A model generated the notes under the pieces. The model did not search any database, was not told where the DNA came from, and saw only the letters and a list, made by a program, of their open reading frames with translations. The translations under genes and the position numbers were made by a program. 33,651 nucleotides of DNA from Bacteroidales bacterium (GTDB lineage: Bacteria; Bacteroidota; Bacteroidia; Bacteroidales; UBA932). Positions 1 to 10,107 of the stretch are shown here, piece by piece (the first letter of the stretch is position 1; each line of letters begins with the position of its first letter). The stretch is taken from NCBI GenBank assembly GCA_017548985.1, contig JAFYYW010000028.1, positions 1 through 33,651 of the forward strand, given 5' to 3'.

Positions 1-32
1 CGTATCCGAGCGGCGGCGGTGCCGTAATAAAA

Positions 33-62
33 ATGTCGCGAAAATGTGTATCTTCGCGACAT
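33..62. repeat. 10-bp perfect inverted repeat, 10-nt loop
   Basis: ATGTCGCGAA (33-42) is repeated inverted as TTCGCGACAT (53-62). The loop and right arm contain TATCTTCG, one mismatch from the Bacteroidota -7 box TAnnTTTG on the plus strand, but no plus-strand gene follows before the minus-strand DUF819 gene ends at 172. It could be an operator or terminator belonging to sequence left of the window. Confidence 0.45.
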
Positions 63-70
63 CATCGTAA

Positions 71-160
71 ACCGATAACAGGACTATGATGTCCTATCTA
101 CTTATTGTTCAATATCGGTAAACCTATTTCAGGACTAGACACCTTTAATCGTCCTGAAAT
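71..160. repeat. Cluster of nested inverted repeats downstream of the DUF819 gene
   Basis: Three dyads sit in 90 bases: ACCGATA (71-77) with TATCGGT (113-119); inside it AGGAC (80-84) with GTCCT (91-95); and ATTTCAGGAC (126-135) with GTCCTGAAAT (151-160), perfect over 10 bp. The octamer CAGGACTA occurs twice (79-86 and 130-137). The cluster begins 11 bases beyond the stop of the leftward-transcribed DUF819 gene, so the 126-160 hairpin may act in its transcription termination, although no clear T-tract follows on that strand. Confidence 0.4.
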
Positions 161-171
161 AAAATGCTGCC

Positions 172-1308
172 CTAAAGCATTTCCAGGAGGCGAGCGATGA
201 GGAAACCGAGATAGTTTCCGACGGCATATCCGACCACACCGACTGAGAGGCCTCCCGCCAGTACGGACTTGTTTTTCATAGCCGCCGCCATCATCGGGAC
301 AAAAGGTGGTGAGCAGATGTACGCCACAGAACTGACAGTCATCGTGTCCGCATCGACCCTCAACGGTTTCGCGGCCAGCACCTCGAGTAAGAGGGAGAAG
401 AATATGACGAACGTCAGGTAACCCAACATATTCAAGCTGCCGCTTATGCTGAGCGACCGGAGATCAGCCATTGAGGCCACAACTACAGAGAAAATATAGA
501 TGCAATACATCCCGATGTCATAGCCATGTTTGCGTTTCTTAAGCGGCTTCCAGAAAGAGGCCGCTATGCCGAGAGTGGTCAGGCTCAGAATCAGAACGGT
601 CATGAAAGCGCCTGAACCCGCGAGAAGACCCAACCCGGCGGAAATGCCTATGATCAAGGCATCGATGGCCAGGAGGAATAAAGCGTCTCGGAGCCCCTGC
701 TTTGTGAACAGCCCTTTGAAAGGCTGATCTTTGTCCGGTCCTTTCACCTCTTGATCATCCTCACTTGACTCAACAGGAAGCCAGCGGCGGAACAGGCGTA
801 TCCCGACAGATAACAGGAAAGTCAGGTAGAGGAAGCTGATGGCCATGTCAAACGAGTTCAAGAGGATGAAAGTCTCTTCCGGAACATCCAGCATCACCTT
901 GAGCGAGGCCAGGTTTATGGTTCCTCCTGTATATACTCCGGTAAGCATCCCGCCTATCTTGGCTCCGTCCTCCATATTCCTTCCGAAGAGGAAATATCCG
1001 GCCAGGACCGAAAGCGTGACGGCAGTCAAACCAAGCAGGAGAGCGATCAGCTGGCTTCTCGTTTTGCTTCTTTGAAAGGTGCAGGAGAACAACATCAACG
1101 GTATGGCCAGCGGAACCGTGGCACTGGATAGAACCTCTTGAATACCAGCCATTCCGGAAGGATGGAACAGATTCCCGAATATGATTCCCACGATGTAGAG
1201 AATCAGTACGGGGCCTATCTTGTCCAGCGTCGGGAAACGCCGGCACAGCCATAGAACGCAGGCCGGGCTGAGAAGGAAAAAGATGACGACCAGGATATTG
1301 CCGATCAT
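172..1308 (-). CDS. DUF819 family integral membrane protein
   Basis: A 378-aa, strongly hydrophobic protein with about ten predicted membrane segments. It starts MIGNILVVIFFLLSPA and has the DUF819 pattern: a WLCRRFPTLDKIGPVLILY start region, a Gly/Thr-rich GGMLTGVYTGGTINLAS segment near residues 118-134, a charged cytoplasmic loop around residues 180-200 (SSEDDQEVKGPDKD), and a second hydrophobic half ending in a Gly-rich helix (GGLSVGVVGYAVGNYLGF). Length fits the family. Function is not established for the family; transport of a small solute is usually inferred. It is a single gene with its own promoter (1361-1391) and a 220-bp gap to its upstream neighbour. The ATG start gives a complete N-terminal membrane helix. 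Confidence 0.85.
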   Translation of the reverse strand: MIGNILVVIFFLLSPACVLWLCRRFPTLDKIGPVLILYIVGIIFGNLFHPSGMAGIQEVLSSATVPLAIPLMLFSCTFQRSKTRSQLIALLLGLTAVTLSVLAGYFLFGRNMEDGAKIGGMLTGVYTGGTINLASLKVMLDVPEETFILLNSFDMAISFLYLTFLLSVGIRLFRRWLPVESSEDDQEVKGPDKDQPFKGLFTKQGLRDALFLLAIDALIIGISAGLGLLAGSGAFMTVLILSLTTLGIAASFWKPLKKRKHGYDIGMYCIYIFSVVVASMADLRSLSISGSLNMLGYLTFVIFFSLLLEVLAAKPLRVDADTMTVSSVAYICSPPFVPMMAAAMKNKSVLAGGLSVGVVGYAVGNYLGFLIARLLEML

Positions 1309-1360
1309 TGTTGGTTTATATTTAGTGAGATGTCGATCCCGTTAAACACACGCGTTTTGT

Positions 1361-1391
1361 CAAATATATCAATTTTTCCGTTTTTGGTAAA
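1361..1391 (-). promoter_or_regulatory. Bacteroidota-type promoter for the DUF819 gene
   Basis: Read on the minus strand, TTTA (1388-1391) is followed after 19 bases by TATATTTG (1361-1368). The latter is an exact match to TAnnTTTG, and the former matches the -33 box TTTG in three of four positions. The expected start site is near 1356, giving a leader of about 50 nt. Confidence 0.6.
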
Positions 1392-1393
1392 CT

Positions 1394-1530
1394 ACTTCCA
1401 GCACAACGCAAGAGGGCGTTTTTCGGAAGTGATTAAGTAATAGGCAGTTAATTAAAGGTGCATGGTAAAAACTACCATGCACCTTTAATCAATTCAATCA
1501 ATATTAATCAGTTACAAAAAACGCCCCTCT
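1394..1530. repeat. Long-range and local inverted repeats in the AGE-DUF819 spacer
   Basis: The arm AGAGGGCGTTTTT (from 1411) is the near-exact reverse complement of AAAAACGCCCCTCT (1517-1530), with one extra C in the right arm, which runs into the AGE gene stop codon. The left arm is also part of a local hairpin: ACTTCC (1394-1399) with GGAAGT (1425-1430), and inside it AACGC (1405-1409) with GCGTT (1416-1420). The perfect palindrome at 1451-1489 lies between the long-range arms. Nothing coding is seen in 1309-1528. Confidence 0.45.
1451..1489. terminator. 17-bp perfect hairpin downstream of the AGE gene
   Basis: ATTAAAGGTGCATGGTA (1451-1467) and TACCATGCACCTTTAAT (1473-1489) are perfect reverse complements around a 5-nt loop. 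The hairpin lies 39 bases beyond the stop of the leftward AGE gene. The arms have AT-rich outer ends rather than a clean T-run, so it may act as a bidirectional terminator or an mRNA 3'-end stabiliser. Confidence 0.6.
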
Positions 1531-2629
1531 ATCTGAAGATATTCAAGACCTGGACGCAGGCACGCGCGTCATGCATCGGGAACATCCTGAAAGCGATGGT
1601 GTCGACAGAGTCATTGAGGTGCTCCTTGATGTAGTCCCAGATACGCATGGCGAAATCAGCTCCCTCCGGGACGCTCTGGTACTTCCAGGCGCACAGGTTG
1701 GCGATCAGGGCCTCAGCCTGAACCCAGGGAACCATCTGACTGTCAATCTCCCCGTCAGCATCCTTGCCCAAGACCACGAAGCCGTCACCCGACATCCCGT
1801 CCATTCCAGCCTTGTAAAGCTGTAGGCAAGTGTCCTTCACATGGTTGATCACATCCATGTCATGGATAGCGTAGGCGGCGTCCAGAATCGACCAGGAAGC
1901 CTCCAGGTCTACCCCGTAAAGGCAACCTGAGGGGACAATGTTCCAATCCTTTCCGAAACGAGGCTCGAGATGACCTGTGGCCGGATTGAAGAACTCGCTG
2001 ACCATCACATCGATAAGGTCGGCGATCACCCCGCGCAAAGACGGATCCTTCCAGACCCGGTAAAGGTTCGAGTAACTTTCCAGCAGATAAAGATGCGAGA
2101 CAGCTATCTTGGATTCGTCCTTAGGAGTGAAGTCCCTCTCAAGGGCCTCCTTGTAACCGCCCAAGGAGAGATCGTGAAACTCCTTCTCAACTATCTTGTA
2201 AAGATTTATGGCCTGCTTGAGGGATTCATCATCCTTAGTGGCGCCGTAAAACTCACTCAAGGCGTAAATGGCCAGGGCCTGGTTGCTGAGGAGAGCGTCG
2301 GTGTCCTTCTTCTCACCCCAGGAATCAACATAGACGAACGCCCCGCCATATTTGTGGTCGATAAAATGCTGGATGAAATAGTCCTTGCCGTTCATGGCAG
2401 GCATCAGATATTCCTTCTTATGGAATATCCTGTAGGCGTTGGAGAAAGCCCAGATTATGCGGGCGTTGAGCTGCTCCTCACGGTCGGCGTCCTTGTCGGC
2501 GGCAAGCCCCTCGGCGATCTTCCCATAGAAGCCGCCGCGGGGATCCTGCATACCGGACCAGAACTTGAGAATGTCCCACTCGAGGACTTCCCTGACCTCC
2601 TTCAACAGAATATCAGTTCTTCCTGTCAT
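1529..2629 (-). CDS. AGE-family epimerase, cellobiose 2-epimerase-like, with one catalytic His replaced
   Basis: A 366-aa protein of the N-acylglucosamine/cellobiose 2-epimerase family (alpha/alpha-barrel). Family marks include GGFYGKI (32-38), LNARIIWAFSNAYR (54-67), SHLYLLESYSNLYRVW (178-193, typical of cellobiose-type members), WVQAEAL (302-308) and a C-terminal FPMHDARACVQ with H353. Members epimerise C2 of a reducing-end sugar using two histidines. One of these normally lies in a GHD-I-E-x-x-W motif; here it reads GVDLEASW, with V240 in place of the His, so the classical reaction may be altered or lost. I chose the ATG at 2629: a longer frame begins at 2728 but its extra 33 residues overlap the DUF1080 end and read as low-complexity shadow sequence. 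There is no signal peptide, so it is probably cytoplasmic. The gene starts 19 nt after the DUF1080 gene and is likely cotranscribed with it. Confidence 0.8.
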   Translation of the reverse strand: MTGRTDILLKEVREVLEWDILKFWSGMQDPRGGFYGKIAEGLAADKDADREEQLNARIIWAFSNAYRIFHKKEYLMPAMNGKDYFIQHFIDHKYGGAFVYVDSWGEKKDTDALLSNQALAIYALSEFYGATKDDESLKQAINLYKIVEKEFHDLSLGGYKEALERDFTPKDESKIAVSHLYLLESYSNLYRVWKDPSLRGVIADLIDVMVSEFFNPATGHLEPRFGKDWNIVPSGCLYGVDLEASWSILDAAYAIHDMDVINHVKDTCLQLYKAGMDGMSGDGFVVLGKDADGEIDSQMVPWVQAEALIANLCAWKYQSVPEGADFAMRIWDYIKEHLNDSVDTIAFRMFPMHDARACVQVLNIFR

Positions 2630-2648
2630 GGCGCTGTGAATTAAGATA

Positions 2649-3938
2649 TTACAGCGTCTTGATGTGGATATTGCGCCAACGGACCTTGATGCCGCCTCCG
2701 TCGTGGATCTGGAGGCAGATCCTGCCACGTCCCTTGCCGATCGCCTCGTCGGTGATGTCGGTCATAGGCTCGCCATTGAGCCAGGACTGGAGGTGGTCAC
2801 CCTCCAGGCGGATGCGCATAGTGTTCCAGTCGTTGTATTTGAGGATGTTCTCTTTCTCGTCAGGAATCTGGTACAGCCAGCCGCGGCCGTAAGACTCATA
2901 GACTCCACCGGTGTCATGGTTCGGCGGAGCGACTTCGACCTGCCAACCGCTGACCTTCACGCCCTCGGGAACGATTGAGCGGATGAACACTCCGGAGTTG
3001 CCGTCAGACTCCTGCTTGAACTCCAGGGTGAGGTCGAAGTTGTAGTAATACTGGTCAGTTCCGAAATACCCGTAAGCCTTGTCGGGACCGCTCTCGCAGA
3101 CAAGATAACCCTCATCGTCCACATACCAGAGCTCGGTGCCGTAGTTGACCCATCCGGTGAGATCCTTGCCGTTGAAGAGATCCTTCTCAACAGGCTCGGG
3201 ATCAGGAAGTTCCTTTATCTTGATATTCCTGAACCAGGCGGGATACCCATGGTCCTGAAGGCAGATATGACCGGTCGGGGACATGCCGTACTCGGTGGAC
3301 TCGGCCCACTTGCCGGCGGCCTTGCGGGCGAACCAGTCGGCACTCCACGCGTCGAACTCGACGGTGACCTTGCCGTTCAGCAAATATGTGACGTGTCCGT
3401 TGTCGAAAATGATCTCGCTCTGGTTCCACTCGCCGGCGGGCTTGAGATCACGCTTATCGAAATCAGGGACGTACATGGCGTAGTCCACAGCGCACTTCTG
3501 CCAGGGCTCGAGGACATGACCGTCATTCATCTCGGTGAAGTTATCGTCGTCTATGATCTGGTACTCGGGACCGGTCACATAAGGAACGCTAAGCACAGGG
3601 TTCTCGACGACATGGTACATCATACCGCTGTTGCCACCCTTGCTTATCTTCCACTCCCACTTGAGGTCGAAATTGGTGTATTCCTTGTCAGTGACAATAT
3701 ATCCGTTCTCGTCACTTCCCTGCCCTTCGGCTTGGATCGTACCGTCCACGACGGTCCAGGGACCCGTCAGGGCGGTGCCGTTGTAATCCCTCCAGCCGTC
3801 AAGGGTTGTGCCGTCGAAAAGGAGTTGCCAGCCTTCGGCTTTCTCCTTGGATGTCAATGTGTTCTGCTTGGGGGAGCAGCTCACGAGCGCAAGCGCCGCG
3901 AGGATCGTAGCTCCGGTCCAGTAAATCAACTTCTTCAT
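2649..3938 (-). CDS. Two-domain DUF1080 lipoprotein (3-keto-disaccharide hydrolase family)
   Basis: A 429-aa protein. The signal peptide MKKLIYWTGATILAALALVSC has a lipobox LVSC with C21, so it is a predicted lipoprotein. Two tandem DUF1080 (PF06439) concanavalin-like beta-sandwich domains follow. The first is about residues 36-245 (GWQLLFDGTTLDGWRDY at the start, HICLQDHGYPAWFRNIKIKEL at the end); the second is about 255-429 (DLFNGKDLTGWVNY to ICLQIHDGGGIKVRWRNIHIK). Pfam names the family for hydrolysis of 3-keto-disaccharides; individual members may instead be lyases or binding modules. It lies between a small membrane protein and the AGE epimerase on the same strand, and two exported Gfo/Idh/MocA enzymes are elsewhere in the window. 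This fits a 3-keto-glycoside route, but the substrate cannot be read from sequence. Confidence 0.88.
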   Translation of the reverse strand: MKKLIYWTGATILAALALVSCSPKQNTLTSKEKAEGWQLLFDGTTLDGWRDYNGTALTGPWTVVDGTIQAEGQGSDENGYIVTDKEYTNFDLKWEWKISKGGNSGMMYHVVENPVLSVPYVTGPEYQIIDDDNFTEMNDGHVLEPWQKCAVDYAMYVPDFDKRDLKPAGEWNQSEIIFDNGHVTYLLNGKVTVEFDAWSADWFARKAAGKWAESTEYGMSPTGHICLQDHGYPAWFRNIKIKELPDPEPVEKDLFNGKDLTGWVNYGTELWYVDDEGYLVCESGPDKAYGYFGTDQYYYNFDLTLEFKQESDGNSGVFIRSIVPEGVKVSGWQVEVAPPNHDTGGVYESYGRGWLYQIPDEKENILKYNDWNTMRIRLEGDHLQSWLNGEPMTDITDEAIGKGRGRICLQIHDGGGIKVRWRNIHIKTL

Positions 3939-3972
3939 ATTGTTTGTCTTTTAAATAAAGATGATACGTTCA

Positions 3973-4167
3973 TCAAATTGCCAGGATTCCCATGATCATG
4001 AAAAACAAGATGATAAGCAGCAGGACAGACACGGTCACGCATCCGCAACCGCAGCCAATCCCTTTCTTGGCTCCTTCAGTGAATCCCTTATCACCTTCTC
4101 CGCTACGGGAGAACAACAGGCCGATGATGCCGCCCACCAGGGCGCAAATCAAGATAAATCTTAACAT
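3973..4167 (-). CDS. Small two-helix membrane protein with a GCGCGC motif
   Basis: A 64-aa protein, unrecognised. It has a hydrophobic helix at residues 1-18 (MLRFILICALVGGIIGLL), a short charged loop (SRSGEGDKGFTEGAKKGI), an unusual alternating Gly-Cys stretch GCGCGC (38-43), then a second hydrophobic helix to the C-terminus. A TTG codon at 4176 would add three residues, but the ATG at 4167 gives the cleaner start. The -7 box ends only 7 bases upstream of the ATG, so the message may be leaderless. It sits 34 bp upstream of the DUF1080 gene, same strand, and may be the first gene of that transcript. The hydrophobic-loop-hydrophobic design and proper promoter support a real gene. Confidence 0.65.
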   Translation of the reverse strand: MLRFILICALVGGIIGLLFSRSGEGDKGFTEGAKKGIGCGCGCVTVSVLLLIILFFMIMGILAI

Positions 4168-4173
4168 AGTACA

Positions 4174-4204
4174 CAAATTTACTAATTTTCCTTACTATTT
4201 CAAT
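4174..4204 (-). promoter_or_regulatory. Promoter of the 64-aa protein / DUF1080 / AGE run
   Basis: On the minus strand, ATTG (4201-4204; -33 box, 3 of 4) is followed after 19 bases by TAAATTTG (4174-4181), an exact TAnnTTTG box. The predicted start site is at about 4168-4170 and the ATG is at 4167, so there is almost no leader. Confidence 0.55.
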
Positions 4205-4228
4205 ACTCGAGCCGAATTGTTATCTTTG
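4198..4228 (+). promoter_or_regulatory. Promoter of the aminopeptidase gene
   Basis: TTTC (4198-4201) is followed after 19 bases by TATCTTTG (4221-4228), an exact TAnnTTTG box. The predicted start is near 4233, leaving a leader of about 26 nt. Its -33 box shares base 4201 with the -33 box of the divergent promoter. Confidence 0.65.
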
Positions 4229-4258
4229 TGAAGACTGATCATAAACAAAACCACAGAT

Positions 4259-5698
4259 ATGTTCGATAAGGAAATCTACATCGCCCGCAGGCGGGCATTG
4301 ATTGAGAAAATGGCGCTTTCCGCCCCCGAGGGGAAACGAGGAATAGCCCTCTTCGTTGGAAATGTCGAGGCCGCGGCCCAGTACAAGGACAACGCCTACA
4401 AGTTCAGGCAGGACTCTTCATGGCTTTATTATTTCGGTCTTGACGAGCCCCGTTACGGCGCCATCATCGACCTGGACAACGGTGAGGAGACCATCTACGC
4501 CGACGATGTCGAGATAGATGACATCATCTGGATGGGCCCGCAGCCCTCCGTGGCCTCAAAGGCGGCCGCCGTCGGAGTGGGAAAATCCGCTTCTTACGGA
4601 GCCCTCAGCGTGGCCGTATCAAAGGCTCTGGCAACCGGCAGGAATATACATTTCCTCCCTCCGTCGAGATATTACAACACAATGAAACTGGCCTCCTTGG
4701 TCGGGATTCCGGAGGAGTGTGTGGGGAAGGTCGCCCCGATCGGTGAGAATGGCGGACAACATGCCTCCGAAGAGCTTGTCAAAGCCGTGATCTCCATGAG
4801 GCTTGTGAAGGAACCATGTGAGATTGAGCAACTTGACGATGCCGGAGCCCTGGGTCAGGAGATGCACTCCATTGGTCGGGACAATATCAAGATCGGGATC
4901 ATAGAGCAGGAAATTGTCGGCAAGATGGAAGGTCTGGTTCTCCAGAAAGGCTGGGGTGTTTCCTTCCCCACCATTCTGACCCAGCATGGCGAGACTCTCC
5001 ACAACCACCTGCACGACAAGATTGTGGAGCCGGGCAAACTGATGGTCATCGACGCCGGCGCCGAGAACAACATGCACTACGCATCCGACTTCACGAGAAC
5101 CTATCCGACCTCGGGAAAATTCACAACTAAACAAAGGGAAATCTATCAGATAGTCTGCGATTGCAACGAGCTGGCATTCAGTCTAACGAGACCGGGAGTC
5201 GCCTATCGGGACGTCCATATCGCCACCGCCAGGAAGATGCTTGAGGGCTTAAGCGATCTCGGACTCGTGAATGGCGATCTAGACACGATGGTCGCCGAGG
5301 GGATCGCCGGACTCTTCCAGCCCCACGGCCTCGGCCACAATATGGGTATGGACGTCCATGACATGGAGGATCTCGGAGAGAACCTTGTGGGATACGATCC
5401 GGATCAGACACGCGCCAAACAGCTCGGCCTCGGAAGCCTCAGGATGGCCCGCAGGCTTGTCCCTGGCAATGTGATCACCGATGAGCCTGGAATATATTTC
5501 ATCCCGGCCCTGATCGAGAAGTGGAAGTTTGAGGGCACTGGCAAAGGCTTCGTGAACTTCAGCAAGCTTGAATCATATTATGACTTCGGCGGGATACGTC
5601 TTGAAGACGATGTGCTGGTCACAGCCGACGGTGCCCGCAGGACCGGTCCTAACCGCCTGCCTATCCAACCCGACGACGTGGAAGCGGCGATGTCGTGA
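4259..5698 (+). CDS. pepP: Xaa-Pro aminopeptidase (M24B, aminopeptidase P)
   Basis: A 479-aa protein with the usual two-domain layout: an AMP_N domain (about 1-170) and a pita-bread M24 domain (about 180-475). It releases an N-terminal residue preceding proline from peptides, in the cytoplasm (no signal peptide). The five metal ligands are visible: D265 (VIDAGAE), D277 (ASDFTRT), H360 in HGLGHNMGMDVHD, E409 (DEPGIYF) and E449 (GIRLEDDVLV). The catalytic-site histidines H356 and H367 of that motif are also kept. Length matches the family. It starts at the ATG 31 bases beyond a good -7 box. The last base of its TGA is the first base of the next gene's ATG, which suggests translational coupling. 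Confidence 0.95.
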   Translation: MFDKEIYIARRRALIEKMALSAPEGKRGIALFVGNVEAAAQYKDNAYKFRQDSSWLYYFGLDEPRYGAIIDLDNGEETIYADDVEIDDIIWMGPQPSVASKAAAVGVGKSASYGALSVAVSKALATGRNIHFLPPSRYYNTMKLASLVGIPEECVGKVAPIGENGGQHASEELVKAVISMRLVKEPCEIEQLDDAGALGQEMHSIGRDNIKIGIIEQEIVGKMEGLVLQKGWGVSFPTILTQHGETLHNHLHDKIVEPGKLMVIDAGAENNMHYASDFTRTYPTSGKFTTKQREIYQIVCDCNELAFSLTRPGVAYRDVHIATARKMLEGLSDLGLVNGDLDTMVAEGIAGLFQPHGLGHNMGMDVHDMEDLGENLVGYDPDQTRAKQLGLGSLRMARRLVPGNVITDEPGIYFIPALIEKWKFEGTGKGFVNFSKLESYYDFGGIRLEDDVLVTADGARRTGPNRLPIQPDDVEAAMS

Positions 5699-6192
5699 TG
5701 TCGGTAGTGATTATCATATTGGCCGTCCTGGCAGGAATCATCGGGATCGCCGGAAGTATACTCCCTGGCCTTCCCGGACCTCCTTTCAGTTGGGCGGGGC
5801 TTCTTATCCTCCACCTCTGGGGCAACGGCACTGACGCCGCAGGTAATCCCATGACCACCAAGTTCCTCCTGATCTGGCTGGCCATCACGGTGGTGGTCTG
5901 CATAATCGACTACGTGGTCCCGGCGTATTTCACCAGGATCACAGGGGGAAGCAAGGCGGCCGGACGAGGTGCCATCATAGGCCTGATCGTAGGTATGTTC
6001 GTGCCTCCGGTGGGAATCATTCTCGGCACCCTCGGCGGAGCCTTCCTGGCAGAGTACCTGGTATCCCGGAAAAATGGTTGGGAATCCACGAAATCTGCCA
6101 TAGGGGCCCTTCTGGGGTTCTTCTTCGGCACCGGCATCAAACTCATAGCCAGCGGCCTTATGATGTACTATATAATAGTGTTCCTCAAATAG
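5698..6192 (+). CDS. DUF456 domain integral membrane protein
   Basis: A 164-aa, highly hydrophobic and Gly-rich protein. Family traits are the N-terminal GSILPGLPGPPFSWAGLL motif (about 19-36), a middle helix ending DYVVPAYFTRITGGSKAAGRGAIIG, and the GxxxPPVGIILGTLGGAFLAEYL stretch (about 101-123), with a final helix at the C-terminus. Function is unknown for the family. The ATG at 5698 overlaps the aminopeptidase stop by one base; a GTG at 5695 would add one residue. No own promoter is needed because it follows the aminopeptidase directly. Confidence 0.88.
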   Translation: MSVVIIILAVLAGIIGIAGSILPGLPGPPFSWAGLLILHLWGNGTDAAGNPMTTKFLLIWLAITVVVCIIDYVVPAYFTRITGGSKAAGRGAIIGLIVGMFVPPVGIILGTLGGAFLAEYLVSRKNGWESTKSAIGALLGFFFGTGIKLIASGLMMYYIIVFLK

Positions 6193-6193
6193 A

Positions 6194-6225
6194 TTTCGTT
6201 TTCTGAAAGATTATTCGTAAATTTA
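6194..6225 (+). promoter_or_regulatory. Possible promoter of the cytochrome/oxidoreductase operon
   Basis: TTTC (6194-6197) is followed after 20 bases by TAAATTTA (6218-6225), one mismatch from TAnnTTTG. The predicted start is near 6230, about 18 nt before the ATG at 6248. It lies in the only gap (55 bp) between the aminopeptidase pair and the operon. Confidence 0.45.
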
Positions 6226-6247
6226 AAGGCTATAAATACAATACCCA

Positions 6248-7783
<1,536 letters not shown>

Positions 7784-7804
7784 TTACTTAATACTGATAA
7801 TATT

Positions 7805-9165
<1,361 letters not shown>

Positions 9166-9169
<4 letters not shown>

Positions 9170-10107
9170 TGATTATGGATAGAAGATCATTCCTTAAGAT
9201 ATCCGCGATCGGAAGTGCCGCGATAGCGGCAACTTCCGTTCTTCCCGGCTGCGCGTCCGGTTCCTCAAAAGCCGGCAAGAAGGCCTGCGAGGTTGTACCC
9301 CTCAATATTTCCTTCCAGGAAGGCATCGCTCCCGGTGAGACTCTCGCCGAGAAACTTGACTTCATGGAGAATCTTGGAGTGGTAGGTTTCGAGCCCGGAG
9401 GCCGTGGCCTGAAAGGCCGCGTCAAGGATATTCAGGACGCCCTGAAAGGCAGGAACATCAAGGTCAGCGCCATCTGCGCCGGTTTTGACGGCTTCATCCT
9501 CGCTGAGGATCCCGCTGTCAAGAACCAGTTCGACACGACAATGCGCGAGATCATCGAGGCCGCCGGAGAGCTCGGCTCCACCGGTGTCATCATGGTTCCC
9601 GCTTTCAACGGACAGAAGCCTTGCCTGCCTCACACGATGGAGACCCGCGATTACCTCTGTGAGGAGCTTCACAAGCTCGGCGAGTTCGCCAAGAGCTGCG
9701 GCACGACCGTGATACTTGAGCCTCTCAACCGTGGGGAGTGCTTCTACATGAGGCTTGTCGCCGATGGCGCGGCGATCGCTCGTGACGCCAAGAGCGAGGG
9801 CGTTAAGGTCATGGGTGACTTCTGGCACATGCAGGAAGAAACCTCCGATTACGGCGCCTTCATGTCTGCCGGAAAGCAGTATCTCCAGCATGTCCATATC
9901 GCCAGCCGCGGCAATCGCAAGATGCCCGGTGAGAATGGTGAGGTGGACAACTATGTGGAAGGCTTCAAGGCTCTCCAGCAGCTCGGTTACGACAAGTATG
10001 TCAGCTTCGAGTGCGGCTGTGGCGGAGACAGGGCCACCCTTGTAACCGCGGCGGTCAACCTCCTCCGCGCCCAGTGGGAAGAAGCCAAAGGATGCTGCAA
10101 GGAGTAA
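9166..10107 (+). CDS. Tat-exported lipoprotein TIM-barrel sugar isomerase/epimerase
   Basis: A 313-aa protein of the xylose-isomerase-like TIM-barrel (AP endonuclease 2) superfamily. It has a twin-arginine signal (MDRRSFLK, R6-R7) and a lipobox LPGC with C29, so it should be exported and anchored. The metal set typical of sugar isomerases and epimerases is visible: E185 (ILEPLNRGE), D218 with H221 (GDFWHMQ), H244 (HVHIASR) and E282 (SFECGC). This fold is normally cytoplasmic, so the double export signal is notable. It starts at the ATG overlapping the previous stop as ATGA; an ATG at 9175 would also keep the RR motif. The matching export signal suggests it acts on the product or substrate of the neighbouring oxidoreductase. 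Confidence 0.88.

Noticed and set aside
1970..2644. 224-codon plus-strand open frame
   Set aside because: Mirror of the AGE epimerase gene; no recognisable motif, and it ends inside the AGE start region.
2630..2728. 33-residue N-terminal extension of the AGE protein
   Set aside because: It would overlap the DUF1080 gene by 80 bases, reads as Ser/Arg-rich low complexity, and an ATG at 2629 gives the family-typical start.
3249..3995. 248-codon plus-strand open frame
   Set aside because: Antisense to the DUF1080 gene and crossing into the small-protein gene; no domain.
10011..10091. 27-residue N-terminal extension of the HAD protein
   Set aside because: Arg/Pro-rich, lies inside the TIM-barrel gene, and would put HAD motif I unusually far from the N-terminus.
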